NCBI RefSeq assembly: GCF_020859565.1
Contig: NZ_JAJHUO010000025.1
Coordinates: 108,945 to 172,944, forward strand
DNA from: Saccharothrix luteola
GTDB taxonomy: Bacteria > Actinomycetota > Actinomycetes > Mycobacteriales > Pseudonocardiaceae
Reading direction: 5' to 3'
DNA length: 64,000 bases
Shown one piece after another: positions 16,478 through 24,881 of this stretch (positions are counted from its first letter, which is position 1; each line of letters begins with the position of its first letter). The notes beneath the pieces are model-generated. The model was given only the letters and a program-made list of their open reading frames with translations. It did not search any database and was not told the origin of the DNA. The translations under genes were made by a program, and so were the position numbers.

Positions 16478-16547
16478 GGGAGCGCGGCTGGAGAAGGACG
16501 GCTAGGAGACCACGGCAGGGAACGCCGCCTGGAAGAAGCCCTCGAAG

Positions 16548-16578
16548 AGGCCCGCGGGTGCGGAACACCCGCGGGCCT
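16548..16578 (+). terminator. Rho-independent-type terminator of the 14.4-16.5 kb operon
   Basis: A perfect 13-base stem AGGCCCGCGGGTG / CACCCGCGGGCCT around a CGGAA loop, followed by TTCG, 71 bases after the last stop codon. Confidence 0.85.
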
Positions 16579-16905
16579 TTCGCATCCAAGCCCAGGAGTG
16601 ACCCCCGAAACCGCCGCGCCGCCGAGCCGCCGCCCCGAGCCGCCGCCCCGAGCCGCCGCCGACCGCCCGACTGCCGACCGCCGTCTCATCGCTCCGCCCC
16701 ATCGCCCTCCCGGCATACCGCCGTCCCGCGGACACCCCCGGACACGTGGAAGCCCCGCCGACCGAAGTCGGCGGGGCTTTCCAGCGTCTCGCTCGCGAAC
16801 GGCGGTCGGCCGGGAACGGTCAGCCGCCGTCGACCGGCGGTCGGGGCCCGGGGATCGGAGGGTGTGAACGACTCCGATCCCGCGGCTCCCGAACCGCCTG
16901 CCGGC
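16579..16905. other. Gene-free spacer with a 13-base tandem repeat
   Basis: I see no convincing gene in this stretch. It holds 2.8 copies of GAGCCGCCGCCCC (16624-16660) and a second hairpin (16748-16781). Open frames here have proline/arginine-rich, repeat-driven compositions and no plausible start signals. Confidence 0.7.
16748..16781. terminator. Second hairpin terminator in the spacer
   Basis: AAGCCCCGCCGAC / GTCGGCGGGGCTT perfect 13-base stem with a CGAA tetraloop (core 16750-16779, extended by G:U and G:C). It is followed by TTTCC on the plus strand and could also end the minus-strand SRPBCC transcript. Confidence 0.75.
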
Positions 16906-17424
16906 TCATCGCAGCGGATCACCCGGGCGTCCGGCGTCCGGCAGGTCGTGGCGCGTCTCGCCGGCCTGCGGCGGTCGGCTCACGTCACCGCGCCACGCGC
17001 CCGTCTCCAGGCCGCGACCCTCGATGAACTCCTTGAACCGCTCCAGGTCGCCGGAAACGCGGTGGCCGACCATGCCCACCGCCGCACCGGCCTTCTCGGT
17101 GAGCGTCTGCGGGTCGTACTCCATCTGCACGTGCACGCGCGTCCGCCGGTCGTCGAGCCGGTGGAACGTCACCACACCACCCTGCGGCGGACCGTCGACG
17201 GTGTGCCACGCGACCCGCTCGTCGGGGTGCTGCTCGGTGATCTCGGCATCGAACTCCCTGGTCACACCACCGATCTTGGTGACCCAGTGGGTCCGGGTGG
17301 GAGTGACCTGGGTGATGCGCTCGACACCCTCCATGAACTGCGGGAACGACTCGAACTGGGTCCACTGGTTGTACGCGGTCGTGACCGGGACCTCGACGTC
17401 CACGGACTTCTCGATCGTCGTCAC
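16906..17424 (-). CDS. SRPBCC-family lipid-binding-like protein (cyclase/dehydrase type)
   Basis: A 172-residue START-like protein beginning TTIEKSVDVEVPVTTAYNQWTQFESFPQFM, the usual polyketide cyclase/dehydrase signature, with VERITQVTPTRTHWVTKIGG and the C-terminal helix ERFKEFIEGRG. Stand-alone members are common stress-induced proteins in actinomycetes and bind hydrophobic ligands; no polyketide genes are nearby. GTG 17424 has GGAGAGG at about 8 bases. A GGGTAC promoter lies 40 bases upstream. Confidence 0.88.
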   Translation of the reverse strand: MTTIEKSVDVEVPVTTAYNQWTQFESFPQFMEGVERITQVTPTRTHWVTKIGGVTREFDAEITEQHPDERVAWHTVDGPPQGGVVTFHRLDDRRTRVHVQMEYDPQTLTEKAGAAVGMVGHRVSGDLERFKEFIEGRGLETGAWRGDVSRPPQAGETRHDLPDAGRPGDPLR

Positions 17425-17464
17425 TGCAACAACCTCTCCTCGGGGAATCGAGTTCGACAACCGG

Positions 17465-17488
17465 GTACCCCTGAGGGCGGCTCCACAC
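17465..17488 (-). promoter_or_regulatory. SigB/SigF-type promoter of the SRPBCC gene
   Basis: Minus strand GTGT - 14 bases - GGGTAC, 40 bases before the GTG start at 17424. Confidence 0.6.
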
Positions 17489-17537
17489 ACATCCGCCCCA
17501 CCTCGGGGTGACGGCGAGTAGCGCCTCACCGAGAAGC

Positions 17538-17562
17538 GTTTGCTTCTCCTCTCACCGGCTAA
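17538..17562 (+). promoter_or_regulatory. Probable stress-type promoter of the heptose operon
   Basis: GTTT - 15 bases - GGCTAA, one mismatch from GGGTAA, ending 9 bases before the GTG at 17572. The GTTT is also the loop of a small GAGAAGC/GCTTCTC hairpin (17531-17548), which could modulate access. Confidence 0.4.
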
Positions 17563-17571
17563 CTCTCCTCT

Positions 17572-18087
17572 GTGGACCAGTACCCCGACGCGGTTCTCTT
17601 CGACCGCGACGGCACGCTCATCAGCGACGTGCCCTACAACGGCGACCCGGACCGGGTGCGCCCGATGCCCGGCGCGCGAGACGTCCTACGGGCCCTCCGC
17701 GCCCACGGGGTGCGCACGGGAGTCGTCAGCAACCAGTCGGGCATCGGTCGCGGTCTGCTCACCCACGCCCAAGTGGACGCGGTGAACGCCGAAGTCGAGG
17801 CCCTGCTCGGCCCGTTCGGCGCGTGGCAGGTGTGCCCGCACCACCCGGACGACGGCTGCGAGTGCCGCAAACCCGCGCCCACCATGATCCTCCGCGCCTG
17901 CGCGGCCCTCGGCGCACGCCCCGAGCGCACCTACTTCATCGGCGACATCGAGGCCGACGTGGAAGCCGCGCTCGCCGCCGGCGCCACGCCGATCCTCGTG
18001 CCCACCCCCGCCACCTTGCCCGACGAGGTCGACCGCGCTCCTCACACCGCGCCCGACCTCCGGTCAGCGCTGGCGATGGTCCTATGA
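17572..18087 (+). CDS. gmhB: D-glycero-D-manno-heptose 1,7-bisphosphate 7-phosphatase (HAD-IIIA)
   Basis: A 171-residue HAD phosphatase with FDRDGTLISD (nucleophile and acid Asp), SNQSGIGRG, the zinc-loop CPHHPDDGCECRKP that is diagnostic of GmhB and histidinol-phosphatase-like HADs, and YFIGDIEADVEAA. GmhB removes the 7-phosphate of heptose 1,7-bisphosphate before adenylylation. It opens the heptose run and overlaps the next gene by four bases. GTG 17572 lies 9 bases after a GTTT-N15-GGCTAA promoter-like sequence. Confidence 0.88.
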   Translation: MDQYPDAVLFDRDGTLISDVPYNGDPDRVRPMPGARDVLRALRAHGVRTGVVSNQSGIGRGLLTHAQVDAVNAEVEALLGPFGAWQVCPHHPDDGCECRKPAPTMILRACAALGARPERTYFIGDIEADVEAALAAGATPILVPTPATLPDEVDRAPHTAPDLRSALAMVL

Positions 18088-19076
18088 GGACACTGGTGGC
18101 CCGGCTCGACAGCGACGGCGACGTGCTGCTCGCCGGCCCGGCCGTGCGCGCCGCCGCCCACGCGGGCGAAGTCGTGCTGCTGTGCGGTCATTCCGGCGCG
18201 CAGGCGGCCGAACTTCTGCCCGGCGTGCAGCGGGTCGTGCGGTGGGACTGCCCGTGGATCGCCTACCCGGCGCCCGACGTCCGCACCCCGGACATCGAGG
18301 GGATCGTCGCCCTGCTCAAGGGGATCCGCGCCGACGTGGCCCTGATCCTCACCTCCTTCCACCAGAGCCCGCTGCCGCTCGCCCTGCTGCTCAAGCTCGC
18401 CGGCGTGCCGAAGGTCGTGGCCCGCTCCACGGACTACCCCGGCTCGCTCCTCGACGTCCGGCTGCGCGACGACCCCGACCTCCCGGAAGCCGAACGTGCG
18501 CTCGAAGTCGCCCGCGCCGCCGGTTTCGACCTCCCACCGGGCGACGACGGCCGGTTGGCGATCACCACACCGCCGGAACCGACCGAGATCGGGCCGTACG
18601 TCGTCCTGCACCCGGGCGCCTCCGTGCCCGCCCGCGCCTGGTCGCCCCACCGGTGCGCCGAGGCCGTCACGGCGCTCACGGCAGCCGGGCACCGGGTCCT
18701 GGTCACCGGCGGGCCGAACGAGACCGAGTTGACCAGGCACGTGGCCGGCGCGCACGGCGTCGACCTCGGCGGCCGGACGACGTTCGCCGAACTGGCCGGG
18801 CTGCTGGCCCGCGCGGACGCCGTCGTGGTCGGCAACACCGGACCGGCGCACCTCGCCGCCGCGGTCGGCACGCCGGTCGTGTCCTTGTTCTCACCCGTCG
18901 TGCCCGCCAGTCGTTGGGCGCCGCACGGGACGCACGTGTTGCTGGGCGACCAGGGTGCCGCGTGCCGCGACTCGCGCGCACGCGAGTGCCCGGTGCCCGG
19001 CCACCCGTGCCTGGACCGGGTGACGGCCGACCGGGTCGTGACCGCCGTCGCCGAACTCGTGGGGGTGCGGACGTGA
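18084..19076 (+). CDS. Glycosyltransferase family 9 (heptosyltransferase-like)
   Basis: A 330-residue GT-B enzyme of family GT9, the family of LPS heptosyltransferases WaaC/WaaF. Motifs: N-terminal VARLDSDGDVLLAGPAVRA, the acceptor-side TSFHQSPLP, LHPGAS at the start of the nucleotide domain, LVTGGPNE, and GNTGPAHLAAAVGTPVVSLF, which contacts the ADP-heptose donor. In this operon it probably transfers the heptose made by GmhA/HldE/GmhB; the acceptor is unknown because the host is Gram-positive and has no LPS. Confidence 0.87.
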   Translation: MRTLVARLDSDGDVLLAGPAVRAAAHAGEVVLLCGHSGAQAAELLPGVQRVVRWDCPWIAYPAPDVRTPDIEGIVALLKGIRADVALILTSFHQSPLPLALLLKLAGVPKVVARSTDYPGSLLDVRLRDDPDLPEAERALEVARAAGFDLPPGDDGRLAITTPPEPTEIGPYVVLHPGASVPARAWSPHRCAEAVTALTAAGHRVLVTGGPNETELTRHVAGAHGVDLGGRTTFAELAGLLARADAVVVGNTGPAHLAAAVGTPVVSLFSPVVPASRWAPHGTHVLLGDQGAACRDSRARECPVPGHPCLDRVTADRVVTAVAELVGVRT

Positions 19077-19951
19077 AGATCCTGCTGTGGCACGTGCACG
19101 GCTCGTGGACGAACGCCTTCGTCCGCGGCGGTCACGAGTACCTGATCCCGGGGCCGCCCAACGGCATCGGCCTGTCCGGGCGCGACTGGCCCGCGGCCCG
19201 CGAGGTCGACGTGTCCGAAGTGGACGCCGACATCGCGGTGCTGCAACGGCCGGTGGAGGTCGGCCTGGTGCCCACCGGGATACCGGTCGTGTACCTGGAG
19301 CACAACACGCCCAAGTTCCCGAACCAGGCTCACCCGCTCAAGGACTGGTCCGGCACGATCGTCCACGTCACCCACTTCAACGACCTGATGTGGGACTGCG
19401 GCACCGCCCGCACGGTGGTCATCGAGCACGGCGTGGTCGACCCCGGCCTCCGGTACACCGGTGAGCTGCCCCGTGCGGCCGTCGTGGTCAACGACCCGGT
19501 GCGCCGCGGCCGGGCGGTCGGCACGGACCTGCTGCCGCGGTTCGCCGAGGCGGCGCCGCTGGACGTCTACGGCATGAAGACCCGCAAGCTGGGCGCGATG
19601 GGGCGCGGCGACCACGACCTGGAGTCGCTGCACGGGGAACTGGCCGTGCGACGGCTGTACCTGCACCCGGTGCGGTGGACGTCGCTGGGGCTGTCGCTGA
19701 TCGAGGCGATGCACCTGGGGCTGCCCGTGGTGGCGTTGGCGTGCACCGAAGCGGTGCGCGCGGTGCCGCCGGAGGCGGGCGTGGTGTCCACCGACGTGGA
19801 CGAGCTGGTGCGGGCCGTGTCCGAGTTGGTCGCGGACCCCGCGCTGGCCAGGCAGAAGGGAAAGCACGCCAGGGAGTTCGCCCTGGCCCGGTACGGCCTC
19901 GACGCCTTCCTGCGGAGTTGGGACCGGTTGCTGACAGGAGTGAGCGGATGA
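19073..19951 (+). CDS. Glycosyltransferase (GT-B fold, family 1/4-like C-terminus)
   Basis: A 292-residue protein starting ILLWHVHGSWTNAFVRGGHEYL, with VVYLEHNTPK in the first domain and YLHPVRWTSLGLSLIEAMHLGLPVV-type donor-binding region near residue 205, where the EAMHLGLP stretch corresponds to the EX7E region. It is shorter than a normal GT4 (about 370-400), so the N-terminal domain is compact. GTG 19073 overlaps the upstream stop by four bases. Donor and acceptor unknown; context suggests assembly of the heptose-containing glycan. Confidence 0.78.
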   Translation: MKILLWHVHGSWTNAFVRGGHEYLIPGPPNGIGLSGRDWPAAREVDVSEVDADIAVLQRPVEVGLVPTGIPVVYLEHNTPKFPNQAHPLKDWSGTIVHVTHFNDLMWDCGTARTVVIEHGVVDPGLRYTGELPRAAVVVNDPVRRGRAVGTDLLPRFAEAAPLDVYGMKTRKLGAMGRGDHDLESLHGELAVRRLYLHPVRWTSLGLSLIEAMHLGLPVVALACTEAVRAVPPEAGVVSTDVDELVRAVSELVADPALARQKGKHAREFALARYGLDAFLRSWDRLLTGVSG

Positions 19952-21153
19952 GGATCGCGATGGTGTCCGAGCACGCCGGGCCGTTGGCCACCCTGGGCGG
20001 TGTCGACGCAGGCGGGCAGAACGTGCACGTCGCCGCGTTGTCGGCGGGGTTGTCGGCACTGGGGCACGACGTGGTGGTCTACACCCGTCGCGACGACCCG
20101 GACCTGCCCGAGCGGGTGCGCGCCGAGCAGGGCTACGAGGTCGTGCACGTGCCCGCCGGTCCCGCCCGCACGGTGCCGAAGGACGAGCTGCTGCCGCACA
20201 TGGGCGAGTTCGCCCGCTTCCTGGAGCAGCGGTGGTACGAGGAGCGACCCGACGTCGTGCACGCGCACTTCTGGATGTCCGGCTTGGCCTCGGTGCTCGC
20301 GGCGCGCAAGGTCGGCGTGCCCGTCGTGCAGACCTACCACGCCCTGGGCACGGTGAAGCGCCGCCACCAGGGCGCGGACGACACCAGCCCGGCCGAGCGG
20401 ATCGGCATCGAGCGGATGATCGGGCGCGAGGCCGACCGGATCGCCGCGACGTGCGACGACGAGGTGACCGAGCTGATGCGCATGGGCGTGCAGCGCTCGC
20501 GGATCTCCGTCGTGCCGTGCGGGGTCGACCCGGTGCGCTTTCGGCCCGACGGCCCGACCGCCCGCCGCCGTTACCCCCACCGGATCGTCTCCGTCGGCAG
20601 GCTGGTGCCGCGCAAGGGCTTCCAGGACCTGATCACCGCCTTGCGGTCGTTGCCGGACACCGAGCTGGTCATCGCGGGCGGCCCGGTGGACGTCGAGACC
20701 GACCCGGAGGCGCGGCGGCTGGCCGAGCACGCGGACCGCGTCGGCGTGCGCGGGCGGCTGTGGCTGGCCGGGCAGGTCTCGCGGGACGCCATGCCCGCGT
20801 TGCTGCGCTCGGCCGACGTGGTGGCGTGCGTGCCCTGGTACGAGCCGTTCGGCATCGTGCCGCTGGAGGCCATGGCGTGCGGCGTGCCGGTGGTGGCCAG
20901 TGCCGTCGGCGGCCTGATCGACACCGTGGTGGACGGCGTGACCGGCGTGCTCGTGCCGCCGCGCGACCCGTCCGCGCTGGCCCGCGCGCTGCACTCGTTG
21001 CTGGCCGACCAGGCCCGGCGGGAGGCGTGCGGGCTGGCGGGCCTGGACCGGGTCGGCGTGCGCTACACGTGGAGCCGGATCGCCGAAGACACCGAACGCG
21101 TCTACGAGCGGGTCACCGCGGGTCAGGCCGTGGCCGTGGGAGGTGCGCGATGA
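19948..21153 (+). CDS. Glycosyltransferase family 4 (MshA/sucrose-synthase-like)
   Basis: A 401-residue GT4 retaining enzyme. SEHAGPLATLGGVDAGGQNVHV at the N-terminus resembles MshA and sucrose-phosphate synthase; SVGRLVPRKGFQDLI opens the nucleotide-binding domain and WYEPFGIVPLEAMACGVP carries the EX7E motif. Acceptor-side residues HAHFWMSG are typical. A housekeeping MshA for mycothiol is expected elsewhere, so this copy is probably dedicated to the operon. Overlaps both neighbours by four bases. Confidence 0.88.
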   Translation: MRIAMVSEHAGPLATLGGVDAGGQNVHVAALSAGLSALGHDVVVYTRRDDPDLPERVRAEQGYEVVHVPAGPARTVPKDELLPHMGEFARFLEQRWYEERPDVVHAHFWMSGLASVLAARKVGVPVVQTYHALGTVKRRHQGADDTSPAERIGIERMIGREADRIAATCDDEVTELMRMGVQRSRISVVPCGVDPVRFRPDGPTARRRYPHRIVSVGRLVPRKGFQDLITALRSLPDTELVIAGGPVDVETDPEARRLAEHADRVGVRGRLWLAGQVSRDAMPALLRSADVVACVPWYEPFGIVPLEAMACGVPVVASAVGGLIDTVVDGVTGVLVPPRDPSALARALHSLLADQARREACGLAGLDRVGVRYTWSRIAEDTERVYERVTAGQAVAVGGAR

Positions 21154-21725
21154 GCATCGAGACCCACCTGAACGGACTGGCCCAGTCCCTGGCCGGGCTG
21201 CGCGCCCAGGCCCCGCGGCTGACCCGCTGGGGCGGCGTGCTGGCCCGCAGGCTCACCGACGGCGGCCGGCTGCTGGCCGCGGGCAACGGCGGGTCGGCCG
21301 CCGAGGCGCAGCACCTGACCGCCGAGCTCGTCGGCCGGTTCCGCGACGACCGGCGGCCGTTCTCGGCGATCGCGCTGTGCGCGGAGTCCTCCAGCGTCAC
21401 CGCGATCGGCAACGACTACGGCTACGAGGAGGTGTTCGCCCGCCAGGTCACCGCGCACGCCCGGCCGCAGGACGTGGTCGTGCTGCTGTCGACCAGCGGA
21501 CGCAGCCCGAACCTGATCCAGGCGGCGAACGCGGCCCGGCGTGCGGGCGCGCACGTGTGGGCGATGACGGGCCCCACCCCGAACCCGCTGGCGGAGGCGG
21601 TGGACGAGGTGCTGGCACTGCCCGGCGAGCCCGCGAACGTGCAGGAGGCCCAACTGGTCGCGGTCCACGCCCTGTGCGCCGCCTTCGAAGCGGCCCTGCC
21701 GGCAGCCGAACGGAGGGTCTCGTGA
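21150..21725 (+). CDS. gmhA: Sedoheptulose 7-phosphate isomerase (SIS domain)
   Basis: A 191-residue SIS protein of GmhA type and length (about 190). LLAAGNGGSAAEAQHLTAEL holds the phosphate loop and metal-binding His; STSGRSPNLIQA is the second phosphate-binding loop, and LVAVHALC carries the late His. The enzyme converts sedoheptulose 7-phosphate to D-glycero-D-manno-heptose 7-phosphate, the first committed step to ADP-heptose. It directly precedes hldE with a four-base overlap, matching the pathway order. Confidence 0.9.
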   Translation: MSIETHLNGLAQSLAGLRAQAPRLTRWGGVLARRLTDGGRLLAAGNGGSAAEAQHLTAELVGRFRDDRRPFSAIALCAESSSVTAIGNDYGYEEVFARQVTAHARPQDVVVLLSTSGRSPNLIQAANAARRAGAHVWAMTGPTPNPLAEAVDEVLALPGEPANVQEAQLVAVHALCAAFEAALPAAERRVS

Positions 21726-23008
21726 AGCTGGTGGTCGTCGGCGACTCGTTGCTCGACGTGGACGTGGTGGGCACCGCCGAGCGGCTGTGCCCGGACGCGC
21801 CCGCGCCCGTGCTGGACGTGGAGGAAGAACGGGCCCGGCCCGGTGGGGCAGGGTTGGCCGCCGCGCTGGCCGCCGCCGACGGTGTGGACGTCACGCTCGT
21901 CACCGCCGTCGCCGACGACGAGGACGGTCACCGGCTGCGCGACGAGCTGGCCCGGGTGCGGTCCGTGCTGGGGCCCTCGCCGACGCCGACCCCGGTCAAG
22001 ACCCGGCTGCGCTGCGGCGACCAGTCGATCGCCCGGCTCGACCGGGGCGGCGGCCCCGGCACGCCCCACGCCACCGACGACATGCTCGACGCCGTCCTGG
22101 AAGCCGACTGCGTGCTGGTCTCCGACTACGGCCGCGGGCTGGTGCGCGACGAACGGCTGCGCGGCGTGCTCGCCCGCCGCCCGGTGGTCTGGGACCCGCA
22201 CCCGCGCGGCCCGGACCCGGTGCCCGGCGCCCGCCTGGTCACGCCCAACGCCGCCGAGGCGAAGGCGTTCAGCGGCCACGCCGACCCTATGGACGCCCTG
22301 AAAGCGCTGCGGGACCGGTGGCGGGCACGGGCCGTCGTCGTCACGCTCGGCGCCGGCGGCGCGCTGCTGCACGGCGGCGGCACGCCGGTCGCGGTCCCCG
22401 CGCCACGCGTGCCCGTGGTCGACCCGTGCGGCGCGGGCGACCGGTTCGCGGTGACGGCCGCGGCACGGCTCATGCGGGGCGCGGCGATGGACGACGCGGT
22501 CGCCGACGCCGTGACCTCCGCCGCCGAGTTCCTGCGCTGCGGCGGTGCGTCCGGCTTCCGGCCCGCGGACCAGATGTCCACAGTGGACGCGGTACGGGCG
22601 CGCGGCGGCACGGTCGTCGCCACCGGAGGCTGCTTCGACCTGCTGCACGCCGGCCACGTCCGCACCCTGCGCGCCGCCCGGTCGCTCGGCGACTGCCTGG
22701 TGGTGTGCCTGAACTCCGACGCGTCCGTGCGCCGGCTCAAGGGCCCGGACCGGCCCGTCACCAAGGAGCAGGACCGGGTCGAGGTGCTGCGCGCGCTGGG
22801 CTGCGTCGACGACGTGGTGGTGTTCGAGGACGACACGCCAGAGCGCGTGCTGGCCGCCCTGCGTCCGGACGTGTGGGTCAAGGGCGGCGACTACACCGTT
22901 GATTCGTTGCCGGAGGCGGACCTGGTGAAGGGCTGGGGCGGGCGGACCGTCGTCGTGCCCTACCACCGGGGCCGTTCGACCACCGAGATGCTGTCGAGGA
23001 GGGGCTGA
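21722..23008 (+). CDS. hldE: Bifunctional heptose 7-phosphate kinase / heptose 1-phosphate adenylyltransferase
   Basis: A 428-residue two-domain enzyme. Residues 1-290 are a PfkB/ribokinase domain (GDSLLDVD, RPGGAGLAAALAA, SDYGRGLV, catalytic loop DPCGAGDRF); residues about 300-428 are a cytidylyltransferase-like domain (GGCFDLLHAGH, LNSDASVRRLKGPDRP, VKGGDYTVDSLPE). Together they make ADP-D-glycero-beta-D-manno-heptose from the GmhA product with GmhB. The kinase loop has PC in place of the usual TT of DTTGAGD, a variant worth noting. No HldD 6-epimerase is visible in the window. Confidence 0.92.
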   Translation: MKLVVVGDSLLDVDVVGTAERLCPDAPAPVLDVEEERARPGGAGLAAALAAADGVDVTLVTAVADDEDGHRLRDELARVRSVLGPSPTPTPVKTRLRCGDQSIARLDRGGGPGTPHATDDMLDAVLEADCVLVSDYGRGLVRDERLRGVLARRPVVWDPHPRGPDPVPGARLVTPNAAEAKAFSGHADPMDALKALRDRWRARAVVVTLGAGGALLHGGGTPVAVPAPRVPVVDPCGAGDRFAVTAAARLMRGAAMDDAVADAVTSAAEFLRCGGASGFRPADQMSTVDAVRARGGTVVATGGCFDLLHAGHVRTLRAARSLGDCLVVCLNSDASVRRLKGPDRPVTKEQDRVEVLRALGCVDDVVVFEDDTPERVLAALRPDVWVKGGDYTVDSLPEADLVKGWGGRTVVVPYHRGRSTTEMLSRRG

Positions 23009-23688
23009 TGCTCGGCCAGGTGTTGGTGACCGGAGGCGCGTCCGGCTTGGGCGCGGCCGTGGTGCACGCGGTGCACGAGCTGGGCGGGCGCCCGCTCGTG
23101 CTGGACAAGGCCGCGCCGTCGTCCCCGGAGGTGGCCGACTTCGAGTCGGTCGACCTGTCGGACACCAGGGCGGCGGAACGCGCGGTGCGGGCCATAGCCG
23201 AGCGCAACGGCGGCCTGCGGGCCGTTGTCACGGCGGCGGGCACGGACGCGTGCGGCCGGCTGGAGGACGTGTCCGGCGCGGACTGGGACCGCGTGGTGAT
23301 GGTGAACCTGCTCGGCACCGCGGCGGTGGTGCGGGCGGCGTTGCCGATGCTGGCCGGCGGCCGGGTCGTGACCATCGCGTCCACGCTCGGCATCAAGGCG
23401 GTCGGCGACGCCACCGCGTACTGCGCCTCGAAATTCGGCGTGGTCGGCTTCACCAGGGCGCTGGCCGCCGAGACCGCCGGGCGGGTCGGCGTCACGCTGG
23501 TGATCCCCGGCGGCATGCGCACGCACTTCTTCGACGACCGGGCCGAGCAGTACCGGCCGCCGGACGACAGCAAGCTGAACCCGCCGGAGCGGGTCGCCGA
23601 CGCGATCGTGTTCGCGTTGCGCCAGCCCGACGGCTGCGAGGTGCGCGAACTCGTGGTCGCCCACGCCGAGGAGGGGTCTTGGCCGTAG
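23008..23688 (+). CDS. Short-chain dehydrogenase/reductase in heptose operon
   Basis: A 226-residue classical SDR: TGGASGLGAA cofactor loop, DKAAPSS, TAAGTD (NNAG variant), IASTLGIKAVGDATAYCASKFG with Ser, Tyr and Lys of the catalytic triad. The Asp after strand 2 suggests NAD rather than NADP. It could oxidise or epimerise the sugar, or act on the P450 product encoded next. Its last 10 bases overlap the P450 start. Confidence 0.87.
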   Translation: MLGQVLVTGGASGLGAAVVHAVHELGGRPLVLDKAAPSSPEVADFESVDLSDTRAAERAVRAIAERNGGLRAVVTAAGTDACGRLEDVSGADWDRVVMVNLLGTAAVVRAALPMLAGGRVVTIASTLGIKAVGDATAYCASKFGVVGFTRALAAETAGRVGVTLVIPGGMRTHFFDDRAEQYRPPDDSKLNPPERVADAIVFALRQPDGCEVRELVVAHAEEGSWP

Positions 23689-24851
23689 CGTCCCGGCTCG
23701 ACACGGGCCGGGCGTTCGCCAGGGTGCTCCTGCCGACCCTGGCCAAGGGCGTGATCGTGCGCCGGCCGGCGGTGACGGCCCTGGGCGAGAAGGTGCGGGC
23801 GGACGCCGCCGCGGTGGCCACCATGAGGCGGTTCCGCGCGCGGTACGGCCCGGAACCCCTGCGGCTGCGCGTGACCGGCCGCAGCACCGCGCTGCTGCTG
23901 GACCCCGTGGACGTGGCGCGGCTGCTGGCCGACTCGCCGTCGCCGTTCGCCCTGGCCACCCGCGAGAAGACCGCCGCGCCGGCGCACTTCCAGCCGCACG
24001 GCGTGCTGATCTCGACGGGGGAGGAGCGGGCGCGGCGGCGCGCGGTGAACGACGACGTGCTGCGGCCGGACCGGATCGACGTGCGCGGGATCGTGGCCGA
24101 CGAGGCGGACCTGTTGCTGCGGCACGTCCGCAGCACCGGCGGGCTGGCCTGGGACGCGTTCGCGCAGGCGTGGTGGCGGGCGGCCCGGCGGATCGTGCTC
24201 GGGTCGTCCGCGCGGGAGGACGTCGAGCTCACCGACATGCTGAAAGCGTTGCGCGGTAACGCGAACTGGGCCTACCTGCACCCGCGCCGGAACGCGCTGC
24301 GGGAGCGGTTCGAGCAGCGGTTGCAGGCGCACCTGGTCCGCCGCGAGCCGGGCAGCCTCGCGAGCCTCCGACCACCGGACGAGTTGCTGGGCCAGGCGCC
24401 GCACTGGCTGTTCGCGTTCGACGCGGCGGGCATCGTGACCATGCGTGCGCTGGCGATGGGCGGCGAGGGCGAGGCCGGGATCTGGGAGTCGGCGCGGTTG
24501 TGGCCGACGACTCCGGTGATCCTGCGCGAGAGCACCGAACTCACCCGCTGGCACGGCACGTGGCTGCCGGCCGGCACCACGTTCGTCGTGTTCGTGCCGT
24601 ACTTCCACCGCGACCCGGACCGGTTGCCCTACGCCGACTCCTACGCGCCGGACAACTGGCCCGCGCCGAACGATCCCGGTCTGGTGCCGTTCAGCGGCGG
24701 TCCGGGCATCTGCCCCGGGCGCGACCTCGTGCTGGTCGCCGGCAGCACGATGCTCGACGCCTTGCGCGACCACCTGGACGTGCCGACGCTGCGCGCGCCG
24801 CTGCCCGTGACGCTGAATCACTTCGGACTGTCGTACTTCACCCGGAAGTGA
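23679..24851 (+). CDS. Cytochrome P450
   Basis: A 390-residue P450. The haem loop FSGGPGICPGRDL has the FxxGxxxCxG pattern and Cys ligand, ExxR is present as ESAR in IWESARLWP, and the I helix region reads FAFDAAGIVTMRAL, where the usual (A/G)GxxT has no acidic-Thr pair, so oxygen activation may be atypical. TTG 23679 after GGAGGGG is the start that fits; it overlaps the SDR stop. A P450 inside an ADP-heptose operon is unusual and may hydroxylate the glycolipid acceptor. Confidence 0.87.
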   Translation: MAVASRLDTGRAFARVLLPTLAKGVIVRRPAVTALGEKVRADAAAVATMRRFRARYGPEPLRLRVTGRSTALLLDPVDVARLLADSPSPFALATREKTAAPAHFQPHGVLISTGEERARRRAVNDDVLRPDRIDVRGIVADEADLLLRHVRSTGGLAWDAFAQAWWRAARRIVLGSSAREDVELTDMLKALRGNANWAYLHPRRNALRERFEQRLQAHLVRREPGSLASLRPPDELLGQAPHWLFAFDAAGIVTMRALAMGGEGEAGIWESARLWPTTPVILRESTELTRWHGTWLPAGTTFVVFVPYFHRDPDRLPYADSYAPDNWPAPNDPGLVPFSGGPGICPGRDLVLVAGSTMLDALRDHLDVPTLRAPLPVTLNHFGLSYFTRK

Positions 24852-24852
24852 T

Positions 24853-24878
24853 GGTTGAACCAGGCCATCGGTGGGTAA
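24853..24878 (+). promoter_or_regulatory. SigB/SigF-type promoter of the DUF6328-like gene
   Basis: GGTT - 16 bases - GGGTAA, three bases before ATG 24882; transcription would start inside the first codons, favouring a leaderless message beginning near GTG 24888. Confidence 0.55.
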
Positions 24879-24881
24879 GGA

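Noticed and set aside
16558..17511. Plus-strand open frame of 317 codons covering the spacer and SRPBCC gene
   Set aside because: It begins in GCC-rich tandem repeats and runs antisense to the well-supported SRPBCC gene; composition is non-protein-like.
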